DNA from: Bacteroidota bacterium
Lineage (GTDB): Bacteria > Bacteroidota > Bacteroidia > NS11-12g > UBA955
NCBI GenBank assembly: GCA_018333525.1
Contig: JAGXTF010000088.1
Span: forward strand, 32,324 to 96,323
Direction: 5' to 3'
Length of the DNA: 64,000 nucleotides
The notes beneath the pieces are model-generated. The model was given only the letters and a program-made list of their open reading frames with translations, ran no database searches and was not told the DNA's origin. Position 1 is the first letter of the stretch; the number at the start of each line of letters is the position of its first letter. This document shows positions 44,756-53,328 of this stretch, one piece after another. A program made the translations under genes and the position numbers.

Positions 44756-47569
44756 TTAAACAACCACTTCTTTATATTTTCCTTTACTCTTGCGAATATT
44801 ACATGCCACTACCTTGTATTCAGGGCACATGGCTTCACTATCCGTAACGCTGCTGGTGATATCATTCATCCGCATTTCCGGAAAATGGAAAGTGCTGCTC
44901 AAAATTCCGGGTTTTACATCCGTGGTAATTCTCGCTTTTATATCCACTTTTCCCCTGGCACTTATTACACAAACCATATCGGATTCCTGAATTCCATGTT
45001 TTTCTGCATCTGCAGGATTAATTAACAAAACATCTTCTGTTAAAATTTCTGCATTTTTGGTTCTGCGTGTCATCGTTCCGCAGTTATAATGTTCCAGCTC
45101 TCTGTTAGTGGTAATGATATACGGAAATTCGGCACCATTTTTTACAATTTCTTCGCTCTCTCTCCAATCAGCAGACATGAATTTTCCTCTGCCTCTTTTG
45201 AAGGTTTCCAAATGTAAAATTTCAGTATCTGTGCCATCGGCAGCAACAGGCCATTGTTTGCCGTTCTCACCCAATTCATCCCATTTCACGCCTGCAAAAA
45301 ATGGTACAATTTGAGCAATTTCCTGCAACAAATTATCGGGATCATAGTCGGCCTGATCATAACCCATTCGGTTCATAATATCCGCAATAATTTGTCCGTC
45401 TGGCTTGGTGCCTTCCAGAGGCTCAACCACTTTTTGAACTCTTTGAATTCTGCGCTCGCCATTGGTAAATGTCCCGCTCTTTTCCAAAAAAGAAGCAGCA
45501 GGCAAAACCACATGTGCATATTTACAGGTTTCAGTTAAAAATATTTCCTGAACTACCAGCAAATCCAATTTTTGCAATGCTGCAATTACGTGGTTGGTAT
45601 TTGGATCTGTCTGCGCAAGATCTTCTCCCATCAACCACATCGCTTTTAATTTATCATTCAAGGCAGCATTATACATCTGTGGAATTTTATACCCCACATA
45701 ATTTGGAAGTTTTACTCCATAAAATTTCTCGTATTTCTCATGATTTTCAGGCAGTGTTACATCCAGATATCCTGCACCCTGGTGGGGTTGGCATCCCATG
45801 TCTGCCGCACCTTGTACGTTGTTTTGTCCGCGCAATGGATTTACGCCAACACCGCGTCTTCCAATATTGCCCGTAATCATTGCAAGGTCTGCAATTTGCA
45901 TTACGGTATAAGTACCTTGTGAATGTTCGGTTACTCCCAATCCGTGAAAACTCATGGCATTAGGTGCAGTTGCATAAGCAATGGCAGCATCGCGAACCAG
46001 ATTTCTGTCCACTCCGGTTATGCGTTCCATTTCTGCTACATCCAATCCTAAAATATGTTCTTTAAAAGCCTCATATCCCTCAGTTCGAAGTTCAATAAAA
46101 CTCTTGTCTTCCAAACCTTCTTTTACAATATAATGCAGCATCATATTGAGCAATGCTACGTTGGTGCCGGGTCTTAATTGTAAATGGTATTTTGCGTATT
46201 TCGCCATTTCCGTGCGGCGCGGATCTATTACAATTGCCGTATTTTTCATGGCAAATTGTTTCAGTTTTGCACCGGTTACAGGATGTCCATCGGTAGGATT
46301 TGCACCAATTATCATAATTAAATTGGTGTATTTTAAATCTATGATGGAATTGGTAGCAGCACCGGTTCCAAACGTGCGCTGCAATCCAAGTGCAGTGGGA
46401 GAGTGGCATACTCTTGCACAGCTGTCAATATTATTGGTTCCAATTACCGCGCGAATGAATTTTTGCATGATATAATTCTCTTCATTCGTACATCTTGCAC
46501 TGCTGATTCCCGCTATATAATCAGGACCAAAATCTTTCTTAATGGAATTTAATTTATTTGCAATAAAATCATAAGCTTCATCCCAACTTGCGGGCACCAG
46601 TTCGCCATTTTTACGAATCAGTGGAGTTCTCAATCTGTCAGGATGGTTATAAAAACCGAAGGCAAATCTGCCTTTCAAACAAGTATGGCCTTCGTTTACT
46701 TCGGCATCATAGGGTGCCTGAATACTTTTAATTTCACCGTTAATGGTGGCCACATCCAAATTACAACCAACACCGCAATAGGTACAGATAGTTCTGGTTT
46801 TTTCGGTATTCGCAATGCTCTTACTTTCAAAAACATCGCTAATGGCACTGGTCGGACATGCTTGCGCGCAGGCCCCACAACTCACACAATCGCTCTCAAA
46901 AAAATTAACCTCAGATCCTTTTACAATATGGCTGTCAAACCCTCTGCCGGCCATACTCAAAACAAATTGACCCTGAACTTCATCACAGGCTCTGACACAG
47001 CGAAAACAGTTAATGCATTTGCTCATGTCCGTAGTCATGTACGGATGACTCAGGTCTTTTTTGCGTTCAAGGTGGGTTTTCCCCTCAGGATAGCGCACAT
47101 CGCGCACTCCAACTTTAGCGGCAACGCTTTGTAATTCGCAATTGTTATTTACTTCACAGGTAAGGCAATCCAGCGGATGGTCCGTTAGCACCAATTCCAC
47201 AATATTCTTGCGGAGTTTCTGTATTCTTTTGCTATTTGGATAAATCCATGTATCCGCAGTAACCGGAGTATGGCAACTGGCCTGACTTCGCACTGCACCA
47301 TTCTCGTGCAGGGCTACATCTACGCTGCACACACGGCAACTTCCAAATGGCTCCAGATTTGGGGCATCACACAATGTAGGTACCAGGTCATTACCCAGAT
47401 TGCGTTTGATAAATTGCAAAATCGTTTCACCATCGTGAATGTCATACGCTTTGCCATCAATAAACGCTTTCTTAATGTCTGTATTGGACTGGTTCCCATT
47501 GGGTGTGCCGGAACCCGTTTCTCGCGCTTCCGGGCGATTGTTGTTATTTGTTCTAAGATCAAAAGTCAT
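44756..47569 (-). CDS. fdhF: NAD-linked formate dehydrogenase, alpha (molybdopterin) subunit
   Basis: 937 residues. Domains in order: NuoG-like 2Fe-2S domain (~35-110, CDAPNLEPFGSCRVC); His/Cys cluster (DHPLDCLTCEVNNNCELQ); two 4Fe-4S clusters (CINCFRCVRACDE and CVSCGACAQACP); the Mo-bis-MGD catalytic domain starting with the CTYCGVGCNLDV cluster; and the C-terminal molydop-binding domain (ELEHYNCGTMTRRTKNAEIL). The metal ligand is Cys (CARVCHSPTALG), not selenocysteine. It oxidises formate to CO2 in the cytoplasm and passes electrons to a NuoE/NuoF-type diaphorase; that partner is encoded at 53.3-55.0 kb. The iron-sulfur-rich N-terminus marks the Fds-type soluble enzyme. Confidence 0.93.
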   Translation of the reverse strand: MTFDLRTNNNNRPEARETGSGTPNGNQSNTDIKKAFIDGKAYDIHDGETILQFIKRNLGNDLVPTLCDAPNLEPFGSCRVCSVDVALHENGAVRSQASCHTPVTADTWIYPNSKRIQKLRKNIVELVLTDHPLDCLTCEVNNNCELQSVAAKVGVRDVRYPEGKTHLERKKDLSHPYMTTDMSKCINCFRCVRACDEVQGQFVLSMAGRGFDSHIVKGSEVNFFESDCVSCGACAQACPTSAISDVFESKSIANTEKTRTICTYCGVGCNLDVATINGEIKSIQAPYDAEVNEGHTCLKGRFAFGFYNHPDRLRTPLIRKNGELVPASWDEAYDFIANKLNSIKKDFGPDYIAGISSARCTNEENYIMQKFIRAVIGTNNIDSCARVCHSPTALGLQRTFGTGAATNSIIDLKYTNLIMIIGANPTDGHPVTGAKLKQFAMKNTAIVIDPRRTEMAKYAKYHLQLRPGTNVALLNMMLHYIVKEGLEDKSFIELRTEGYEAFKEHILGLDVAEMERITGVDRNLVRDAAIAYATAPNAMSFHGLGVTEHSQGTYTVMQIADLAMITGNIGRRGVGVNPLRGQNNVQGAADMGCQPHQGAGYLDVTLPENHEKYEKFYGVKLPNYVGYKIPQMYNAALNDKLKAMWLMGEDLAQTDPNTNHVIAALQKLDLLVVQEIFLTETCKYAHVVLPAASFLEKSGTFTNGERRIQRVQKVVEPLEGTKPDGQIIADIMNRMGYDQADYDPDNLLQEIAQIVPFFAGVKWDELGENGKQWPVAADGTDTEILHLETFKRGRGKFMSADWRESEEIVKNGAEFPYIITTNRELEHYNCGTMTRRTKNAEILTEDVLLINPADAEKHGIQESDMVCVISARGKVDIKARITTDVKPGILSSTFHFPEMRMNDITSSVTDSEAMCPEYKVVACNIRKSKGKYKEVVV

Positions 47570-47740
47570 GTCGCAGACTGCTTCTGACCGTGCAAGTTAG
47601 CATTATTTATGGCAGTCTCCAACAATATTTATTCATGTCTGTGAAACCTGAACCGGCGGCCATAACACAGGATTGAATTACTTTTGTAGCTAAATGAGCC
47701 ATTCCGGTATTTTATTTCACACAAAAAATATTTTTCCCTT

Positions 47741-48949
47741 TTGACCTTCGACGATTTTGATTTCAACTACGACTTGCTCGACGGCCTCGATGCCATGGGC
47801 TTTTTTCAACCAACTCCCATACAGCAGGAAGCAATACCTTTAATTCTCGAAGGCCGCGACCTCATTGGCTGTGCCCAAACCGGGACCGGAAAAACTGCCG
47901 CATTTTTATTGCCAATACTCAATAAACTTTCCGATGATCCAAGTGAAAATACAGATACCTTAATAGTTGTTCCTACCAGAGAATTGGCTATTCAAATCGA
48001 CCAGGCACTTCAAGGGTTTTCCTATTACACAGGTGTTAGCTCCGCGCTGATTTATGGCGGTGGTGATGGTATTGATTTTGAAAAAGAGAAAAAAGCTTTA
48101 AAACACGGAGCAAATATTATCATTGCTACTCCCGGAAGATTGATGTCGCATCTCAACATGGATAATGTGAAATTTCAATCCCTGAAACACCTCATTCTGG
48201 ATGAAGCAGATCGAATGCTCAATATGGGTTTTATTGATGATATTCTCAAAATAATCACCTTTCTTCCAACTGACAGGCAGACCATACTTTTCTCGGCTAC
48301 CATGCCACCGAAAATCAGAGATCTGGCCAAAAAAATCCTTATCAATCCGGCAGAAATAAATCTCGCTTTATCCAAGCCTGCTGAAGGAGTCACACAATCG
48401 GCATATTTGATTTATGAGGCTAACAAACAGCAACTTGCCGAAATTATTTTAAAGGATACCAAATACAAATGCGTAATTGTTTTTGCCTCCACCAAACAAA
48501 AAGTGAAGGAGTTGGAAAGGGATTTAAGACGACTTAAAGTGCACGCAAAATCTATTCATTCCGATTTGGAACAAACTGAAAGGGAAACTGTGATGCTGGA
48601 TTTCAAGAATAAAAAATTACCGGTATTGGTAGCCACAGATATTGTTTCGCGTGGAATTGATATTGATGATATTGATCTGGTAATTAATTACGATGTTCCC
48701 AGAGATGCAGAAGATTATGTGCATCGCGTAGGGCGCACTGCCAGAGCGGATTCCAAAGGTGAAGCTATTACTTTTATTTCCGAACGGGACCACCATGCAT
48801 TTTCCCAGATTGAAAAATTAATCGGATATTCTGTAGAGAAAAAAGATTTACCTCCGAATATTCCCAAAGGACCTGATTATGCACCAGGCATTAAAAATCA
48901 AGGTGGGAATTCCAAAGGCAAAAAAAATTGGAACCGTAAAAAAAGATAA
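47741..48949 (+). CDS. DEAD-box RNA helicase
   Basis: 402 residues from a TTG at 47741 (FDDFDFNYDLLDGLDAMGFFQPTPIQQEAIP is the conserved Q-motif region). Motifs: AQTGTGKT (I), PTRELAIQ (Ia), TPGRL, DEADRMLN (II), SATMP (III), IVFASTK (IV), VATDIVSRGIDI (V) and HRVGRTARAD (VI). The C-terminal tail is short and basic (KGKKNWNRKKR), the RhlE-like build common in Bacteroidota. It unwinds structured RNA in decay or ribosome assembly. It diverges from fdhF and converges on the radical SAM gene. Confidence 0.94.
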   Translation: MTFDDFDFNYDLLDGLDAMGFFQPTPIQQEAIPLILEGRDLIGCAQTGTGKTAAFLLPILNKLSDDPSENTDTLIVVPTRELAIQIDQALQGFSYYTGVSSALIYGGGDGIDFEKEKKALKHGANIIIATPGRLMSHLNMDNVKFQSLKHLILDEADRMLNMGFIDDILKIITFLPTDRQTILFSATMPPKIRDLAKKILINPAEINLALSKPAEGVTQSAYLIYEANKQQLAEIILKDTKYKCVIVFASTKQKVKELERDLRRLKVHAKSIHSDLEQTERETVMLDFKNKKLPVLVATDIVSRGIDIDDIDLVINYDVPRDAEDYVHRVGRTARADSKGEAITFISERDHHAFSQIEKLIGYSVEKKDLPPNIPKGPDYAPGIKNQGGNSKGKKNWNRKKR

Positions 48950-48966
48950 AATTAACTTCACCTTCT

Positions 48967-50046
48967 CTAAAATAATTTTATTTGTGTTAATTCCGGATTT
49001 CGAAAATGCGAATAATTAAATTCAGGCCATTTTCTTCCCTCAAAAAAACGATCTCTGCTCTGGGTAAATAATTGCTTTGCAATTTCCGCTACCGGCCCGT
49101 CACCTTTCATTCTGGTGCCAAATCTGCTGTCGTTTAATTTGCCCTGATGTACCTGTGAAATTTGATTCAGAATTTTGTTCTTTTTTAATGGATGTTCCTG
49201 TTCCAGCCATTCAGAAAATATTTCACCAATTTGTCCGTTTAATCTAACCATGGTATAGCCGGCAGAAAGAGCTCCTGCCTCTGCTGCGGCTTCCAGTATA
49301 TTCGGAATTTCGTGCATATTTAAACCGGGAATTATAGGTGCATTCATCACGCCTGCAGGAATTCCATTTTCTGTCAATACACGTATGGTTTGTAACCTGT
49401 TTTTTGTTGTGCTGGTTCTGGGTTCCATACTTTTGCGCAAGGCTTCATCCATACTTGTAATACTCACAAAAACGCCTGTTAAACCCAGCTCTGCAAGTGG
49501 TTTCAACAAATCCAGATCCCGCAGAACCAAACTGTTTTTGGTAATAATTCCAACCGGATGCCTGAATTCTAAAAAGACCTCCAGCAATTGTCTGGTAATT
49601 TTTAATTTGCGTTCTATAGGCTGGTAACAATCGGTATTACCGCTCAAACTTATGGCTTTGGGTACATAATTTTTACGGCTCAAATATTCCCGAAGTCGTT
49701 TTGGAGCATCGGGTTTTGCCATAATCTGCTGTTCAAAATCAAGGCCTGCACTATATCCCCAATAAGTATGGCTGTTACGCGCATAACAGTAAACACAACC
49801 ATGTTCGCATCCCTGGTATGGGTTTAAACTGAATTCCATTCCTACATCCGGACTATCCACTTTATTCACTACAGTTTTTGGATATTCCATGTGAATATGA
49901 CTCAACCGCTTTTCTAACTCAGGCATTTCATCCAAACCCTCAGGAAAATCCTGCACCAGTCTTTGTTTGGCAAATGGATTATGGGTATTGAATCCTGCTC
50001 CGCGCATTTTCTTTTTATCCCCGTTGTTAAGGTTTTTATCATCCAT
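48967..50046 (-). CDS. PA0069-family radical SAM protein
   Basis: 359 residues. The radical SAM cluster is CEHGCVYCYARNSHTYWGYS (C-x3-C-x2-C), preceded by MEFSLNPYQG. Downstream segments SGNTDCYQPIERKLKITRQLLE, PVGIITKNSLVLRDLDLLKPL and SITSMDEALRKSMEPRTS match the PA0069/Rv2578c family, whose substrate is unknown; some members resemble spore photoproduct lyase. The enzyme should generate a 5'-deoxyadenosyl radical. Convergent with the helicase gene (18 bp between stops). No partner gene is obvious. Confidence 0.9.
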   Translation of the reverse strand: MDDKNLNNGDKKKMRGAGFNTHNPFAKQRLVQDFPEGLDEMPELEKRLSHIHMEYPKTVVNKVDSPDVGMEFSLNPYQGCEHGCVYCYARNSHTYWGYSAGLDFEQQIMAKPDAPKRLREYLSRKNYVPKAISLSGNTDCYQPIERKLKITRQLLEVFLEFRHPVGIITKNSLVLRDLDLLKPLAELGLTGVFVSITSMDEALRKSMEPRTSTTKNRLQTIRVLTENGIPAGVMNAPIIPGLNMHEIPNILEAAAEAGALSAGYTMVRLNGQIGEIFSEWLEQEHPLKKNKILNQISQVHQGKLNDSRFGTRMKGDGPVAEIAKQLFTQSRDRFFEGRKWPEFNYSHFRNPELTQIKLF

Positions 50047-50097
50047 TTGTCCCTAATATAGGAAATATTGCATGAATTCTATATTCTTGCATCACAG

Positions 50098-50451
50098 ATG
50101 AAACCAATTTTATTTGTCACCGGAATTCTGATAATTTCCACATTTTCCTGTAAAAAAAACAGTGCGGAAATAAAGGATTGCGACAAGAATAATTATGGAA
50201 CTATTACCATTAATTTTAGCAGTACAGTGTATAGGCATAGTATTTTAATCACCTATCCCGGTTCGGGAAATTCCAGAGAAAAAATAGTGGCAAAAGGTGT
50301 TGCTTCGGATACTGTGCATCTTGCTCCGAATGCAAATAATTACCCGGTAAACGTGAGCAGCATAGATGATTTTGGTGCCGCAATAGAGCAAAAAACCGAA
50401 TTTGCAACCATCACAAAATGTGGGGAAGTGAAATTTAGTTTTAACTTTTAA
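50098..50451 (+). CDS. Small lipoprotein, unknown function
   Basis: 117 residues from the ATG at 50098; a TTG ten codons earlier would spoil the signal peptide. Signal LFVTGILIISTFSC with lipobox Cys, then KKN. The mature part is a ~95-residue strand-rich domain (YGTITINFSSTVYRHSILITYP, NANNYPVNVSSIDDFG) with two Cys. No family recognised. The next gene starts 10 bp on, so the two are probably cotranscribed. Confidence 0.65.
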   Translation: MKPILFVTGILIISTFSCKKNSAEIKDCDKNNYGTITINFSSTVYRHSILITYPGSGNSREKIVAKGVASDTVHLAPNANNYPVNVSSIDDFGAAIEQKTEFATITKCGEVKFSFNF

Positions 50452-50461
50452 ATCCAAGGAC

Positions 50462-50869
50462 ATGAACTTTTTTGAAGACTTGCTTTTTACCCAGTATTAC
50501 GAATTAAGATCCAAAGGAAAATCAACAGCAAGTGCAAAAAATACAGGAATATTATTATTATCCGTACTCATACTTTTGGTTTTAATTACTATTTTTATGG
50601 TAATCAATGCGTTTGGAATTTTAAATAATATTTCCACACCGTGGAATGGAAAATATATAGGAAAGTTACTCGGTATTGTCTTTCTGGCTCTGTGTTTTGG
50701 GGCTATTTATCTCTTTTATGGGAATCCGGTGAAATACGATAAAATCATTCAAAAATATGAGCAATATTCAGAGGAAGAACAAAACCTGATTTATAAAACC
50801 GGAATGAAAAAATTTCTCATTCTTTTTAGCGTATTATTAATGCTGATTGTAGTATTCGCATTCTTTTAA
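50462..50869 (+). CDS. Three-helix membrane protein, unknown function
   Basis: 135 residues. An N-terminal soluble segment (NFFEDLLFTQYYELRSKGKS) precedes three membrane helices: GILLLSVLILLVLITIFMVI, IGKLLGIVFLALCFGAIYLF and KKFLILFSVLLMLIVVFAFF, with a charged loop (QKYEQYSEEEQN) between the last two. No recognised family. It is paired with the small lipoprotein gene upstream; the tandem array follows directly after it. Confidence 0.65.
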   Translation: MNFFEDLLFTQYYELRSKGKSTASAKNTGILLLSVLILLVLITIFMVINAFGILNNISTPWNGKYIGKLLGIVFLALCFGAIYLFYGNPVKYDKIIQKYEQYSEEEQNLIYKTGMKKFLILFSVLLMLIVVFAFF

Positions 50870-50897
50870 ATTTGTCCTCCACATCTCCCCATCCAAC

Positions 50898-51069
50898 TAT
50901 CCTTGCTATCCAACTATCCTTGCTATCCAACTATCCTTGCTATCCAACTATTCTCGCTAACCTGCTATTCTCGCTATCCTTGCTAATATGCTATTCTCGC
51001 TATGCTTGCTAACAGGCTATCCTCGCTATCCTTGCTAACACGCTATTCTCGCTAACCCGCTATATTCGC
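50898..51069. repeat. Degenerate 8/9-bp tandem array
   Basis: Twenty head-to-tail monomers without gaps: twelve 9-mers like TATCCTTGC or TATTCTCGC and eight 8-mers like TATCCAAC or TAACACGC. All begin TA and end in C. A 17-bp higher-order unit (9+8) is regular for the first four repeats and then degrades. It starts 28 bp after the membrane-protein stop and ends three bases before the ATG of the SDR gene, occupying the entire promoter/leader region. Monomer lengths are not multiples of three. Confidence 0.85.
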
Positions 51070-51072
51070 ACC

Positions 51073-51900
51073 ATGAATAAAATCTGGCTGGTTACGGGGG
51101 TTTCAGGAGGATTGGGAAGATCCATAGCTCAGGCTGCTGCAAATGCAGGAAATACGGTGTATGGAACATTGCGAAATACCCGGCAAATTTCCGATTTTGA
51201 AAATCTGGTTCCGGGCAAAACCCATGCCGTACTTCTGGATGTAAATCATCAGGAAGATGCAGAAAGAATTGTTCAGGATATTCTGCAAAATCATGGAGAT
51301 ATACATGTATTGGTAAACAATGCAGGTTATGGATTATTTGGCGCTATAGAAGAGGTAACCATGGATGAAGCACGCAAACAAATGGAAACCAATTTTTTTG
51401 CGGCCCTGAATTTGTGCAAATTGGTCATTCCCAATATGCGTAGCCGTGGAAATGGAAATATTGTACAAATTTCTTCCATTGCGGGTTTTCGCGGAACTGA
51501 AGGTTTGGGAATTTACAATGCTAGCAAATTTGCACTCGAAGGGTTTTCACAAGCCATGGCCAAAGAATTGGCACCACATGGAATTTATGTAACGCTCGCT
51601 GAACCAGGTCCTTTCCGCACCTTATGGGCAGGACAAAGCAGTATTCGCAGTCAAAAAATAATGCCGGAATATGCCCATACCGCCGGTGCCAGAATCAGAG
51701 CCATTCATACCTATTCCGGAACCCAGCCGGGGGATCCGGATAAAGCTGCAGAAGTCATTTTGCGTGCCATTTCAAGTGAAAACCCTCCATTGCATTTGCC
51801 TTTAGGTGCCTTGGCTATTGAAGGATTTCGGGAAAAAATGAAAGCGATTGAATCGGATATTAGCAATTGGGAAAAACTTAGCCGGGCAACTGAGTTCTAA
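51073..51900 (+). CDS. Short-chain dehydrogenase/reductase (SDR)
   Basis: 275 residues. Classical SDR: cofactor loop TGVSGGLG (residues ~8-15), NNAGYG, the ISSIAG serine, and YNASKFALEGFSQA with the catalytic Tyr and Lys. ATLRNTRQ after beta-2 suggests NADP preference, by analogy with SDRs having Arg there. The C-terminal extension (HTYSGTQPGDPDKAAEVILRAI) is typical of the oxidoreductase group acting on small carbonyls; the substrate is unknown. The tandem array abuts the start codon, so its expression signals are unusual. Convergent with the GDPD gene. Confidence 0.92.
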   Translation: MNKIWLVTGVSGGLGRSIAQAAANAGNTVYGTLRNTRQISDFENLVPGKTHAVLLDVNHQEDAERIVQDILQNHGDIHVLVNNAGYGLFGAIEEVTMDEARKQMETNFFAALNLCKLVIPNMRSRGNGNIVQISSIAGFRGTEGLGIYNASKFALEGFSQAMAKELAPHGIYVTLAEPGPFRTLWAGQSSIRSQKIMPEYAHTAGARIRAIHTYSGTQPGDPDKAAEVILRAISSENPPLHLPLGALAIEGFREKMKAIESDISNWEKLSRATEF

Positions 51901-51949
51901 TCCCGGAATTCACATTTCTTGTTTTGTATTTTGAATCAATGAAATTGAA

Positions 51950-52756
51950 TTATAAATCGAATTGGATATAATCAACCCCCTTTTGTTGCCAATATTCCAA
52001 TTCTTGGGTATTGTTTAAATTCCAAACACTAATTTGTAAACCCTTTTTATGAAGGAGAGCGATATAATCATCGGTGAGTTGTTCGTCCGCATGCAATTTG
52101 AAGGATATCCCATGTACCTTTTCTTTTAAACAGATTAGCATTCCACGCTCTAAATCTCCAAAAACCCGAAGAAAAGTTTTCATTTCCGGAGCAGTCTTTT
52201 TGCCCCAATTCAAAACAGAAACCAGATCGGATTCCAACAAAATATGAGAAGAAAAATGATACTTGTTTCCCAACCTAGCTACTTCCTCTGCTTCAGTGCG
52301 CATCATACCTTCAATTCCAGCACTGTTTATACTGCAAGGAATCCAACCTTTCAAATCCACAATTAAGTATTTGTCTGGATATTTTGTACTCATGTATGCG
52401 ATTAAATCCTCTAACCTGTTATAAAATAATTCATCCTTATTGCAATTTTGAATGGTTTTTATTTCTGCATCCCTGGTTTCAGGAAAGCAGTTTATGGTTG
52501 TTTCACAATTTTCTACTTCTACATTATGAGACAACCAGATGGTACCATCTTTACTAATTTGGATATCTATTTCGACTCCATCCGTTTTTTTCAAAGCTTC
52601 AGTACTTCCATAAATTGTATTTTCCCTCAATAATCCAGTTCGGCCGCCTCGATGGGCTATGGCTAATGATTTTCCGGTTAATGGTGAGTCTTTGTAGTAA
52701 ACTACTTTCTTGCAAGAAAATAAAACGAACAATAAAATCAAATATCTATAAGCCAT
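51950..52756 (-). CDS. Glycerophosphodiester phosphodiesterase lipoprotein
   Basis: 268 residues from the ATG at 52756; the signal YLILLFVLFSC has its lipobox Cys near residue 14. GDPD TIM-barrel motifs: SLAIAHRGGRTGLLRENT (catalytic His/Arg and metal Glu), GVEIDIQISKDGTIWLSHN (metal ligands and second His), DKYLIVDLKGW, and GISFKLHADEQ near the end, with VWNLNNTQELEYWQQKGVDY closing the barrel. It hydrolyses glycerophosphodiesters to glycerol-3-phosphate and an alcohol, here in the periplasm. It starts 5 bp beyond the stop of the upstream barrel protein. Confidence 0.9.
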   Translation of the reverse strand: MAYRYLILLFVLFSCKKVVYYKDSPLTGKSLAIAHRGGRTGLLRENTIYGSTEALKKTDGVEIDIQISKDGTIWLSHNVEVENCETTINCFPETRDAEIKTIQNCNKDELFYNRLEDLIAYMSTKYPDKYLIVDLKGWIPCSINSAGIEGMMRTEAEEVARLGNKYHFSSHILLESDLVSVLNWGKKTAPEMKTFLRVFGDLERGMLICLKEKVHGISFKLHADEQLTDDYIALLHKKGLQISVWNLNNTQELEYWQQKGVDYIQFDL

Positions 52757-52760
52757 TTTC

Positions 52761-53255
52761 TTAATATGAATAGGTCCAACTAAGTGCAAAGGAAGGAAGC
52801 CAATTTCGAGGCCAGCCGACTTCTGTAAATGTTTTTCTTTTGTAAAAAATTACATTGTTAAATGCATATCCTCCGGATAAACGAATTCCTGAATTTTTAG
52901 AAATATATAGATCATACCTTATTAAAGGCGCAATAGATAGATTAACAAAATGGTTAAATTTATTTTCGAAATTCCACAGAGTACTTCGAACTCCATAGGA
53001 AATTGGGATTATTTTTTTGCTACTTTCTTTTAATTTATTTCTGGTAAATATTCCGGCACTAATACTAAAAGTATGTTGATCTTTCCATTGAAAAGGCTGA
53101 ATCCCGGCAGAAAACTCCAACGTTTTTCGAGTTGAAATTGGCAACTCTATTCCCGTGTGTAAGCATTCCAAATAGCCAAGCCCGGTGAAAAAAGTCTGTC
53201 CAATAATTTTCTTTTCTCCAGTTAGCAAAAGCAACAGTATAAAACAGTATTTCAT
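52761..53255 (-). CDS. Small outer-membrane beta-barrel-like protein
   Basis: 164 residues from the ATG at 53255 (TTG three codons earlier is possible). Signal peptide YCFILLLLLTGEKKIIGQ, then alternating strands (TLEFSAGIQPFQW, HTFSISAGIFTRNK, FVNLSIAPLIRYDLYIS, SGIRLSGGYAFNN) and an aromatic C-terminus (FALSWTYSY), the pattern of an 8-strand outer-membrane barrel. No family recognised. Probably cotranscribed with the GDPD gene. Confidence 0.65.
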   Translation of the reverse strand: MKYCFILLLLLTGEKKIIGQTFFTGLGYLECLHTGIELPISTRKTLEFSAGIQPFQWKDQHTFSISAGIFTRNKLKESSKKIIPISYGVRSTLWNFENKFNHFVNLSIAPLIRYDLYISKNSGIRLSGGYAFNNVIFYKRKTFTEVGWPRNWLPSFALSWTYSY

Positions 53256-53328
53256 GGAATGCAATCAATACAACTTTGCAGCACATTGCCCCCAAGCATT
53301 TAATTTTAGGTAACCGTAATTTATTTCT

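Noticed and set aside
50898..51069. CRISPR or coding repeat
   Set aside because: Monomers of 8-9 bp without spacers, and lengths not divisible by three.
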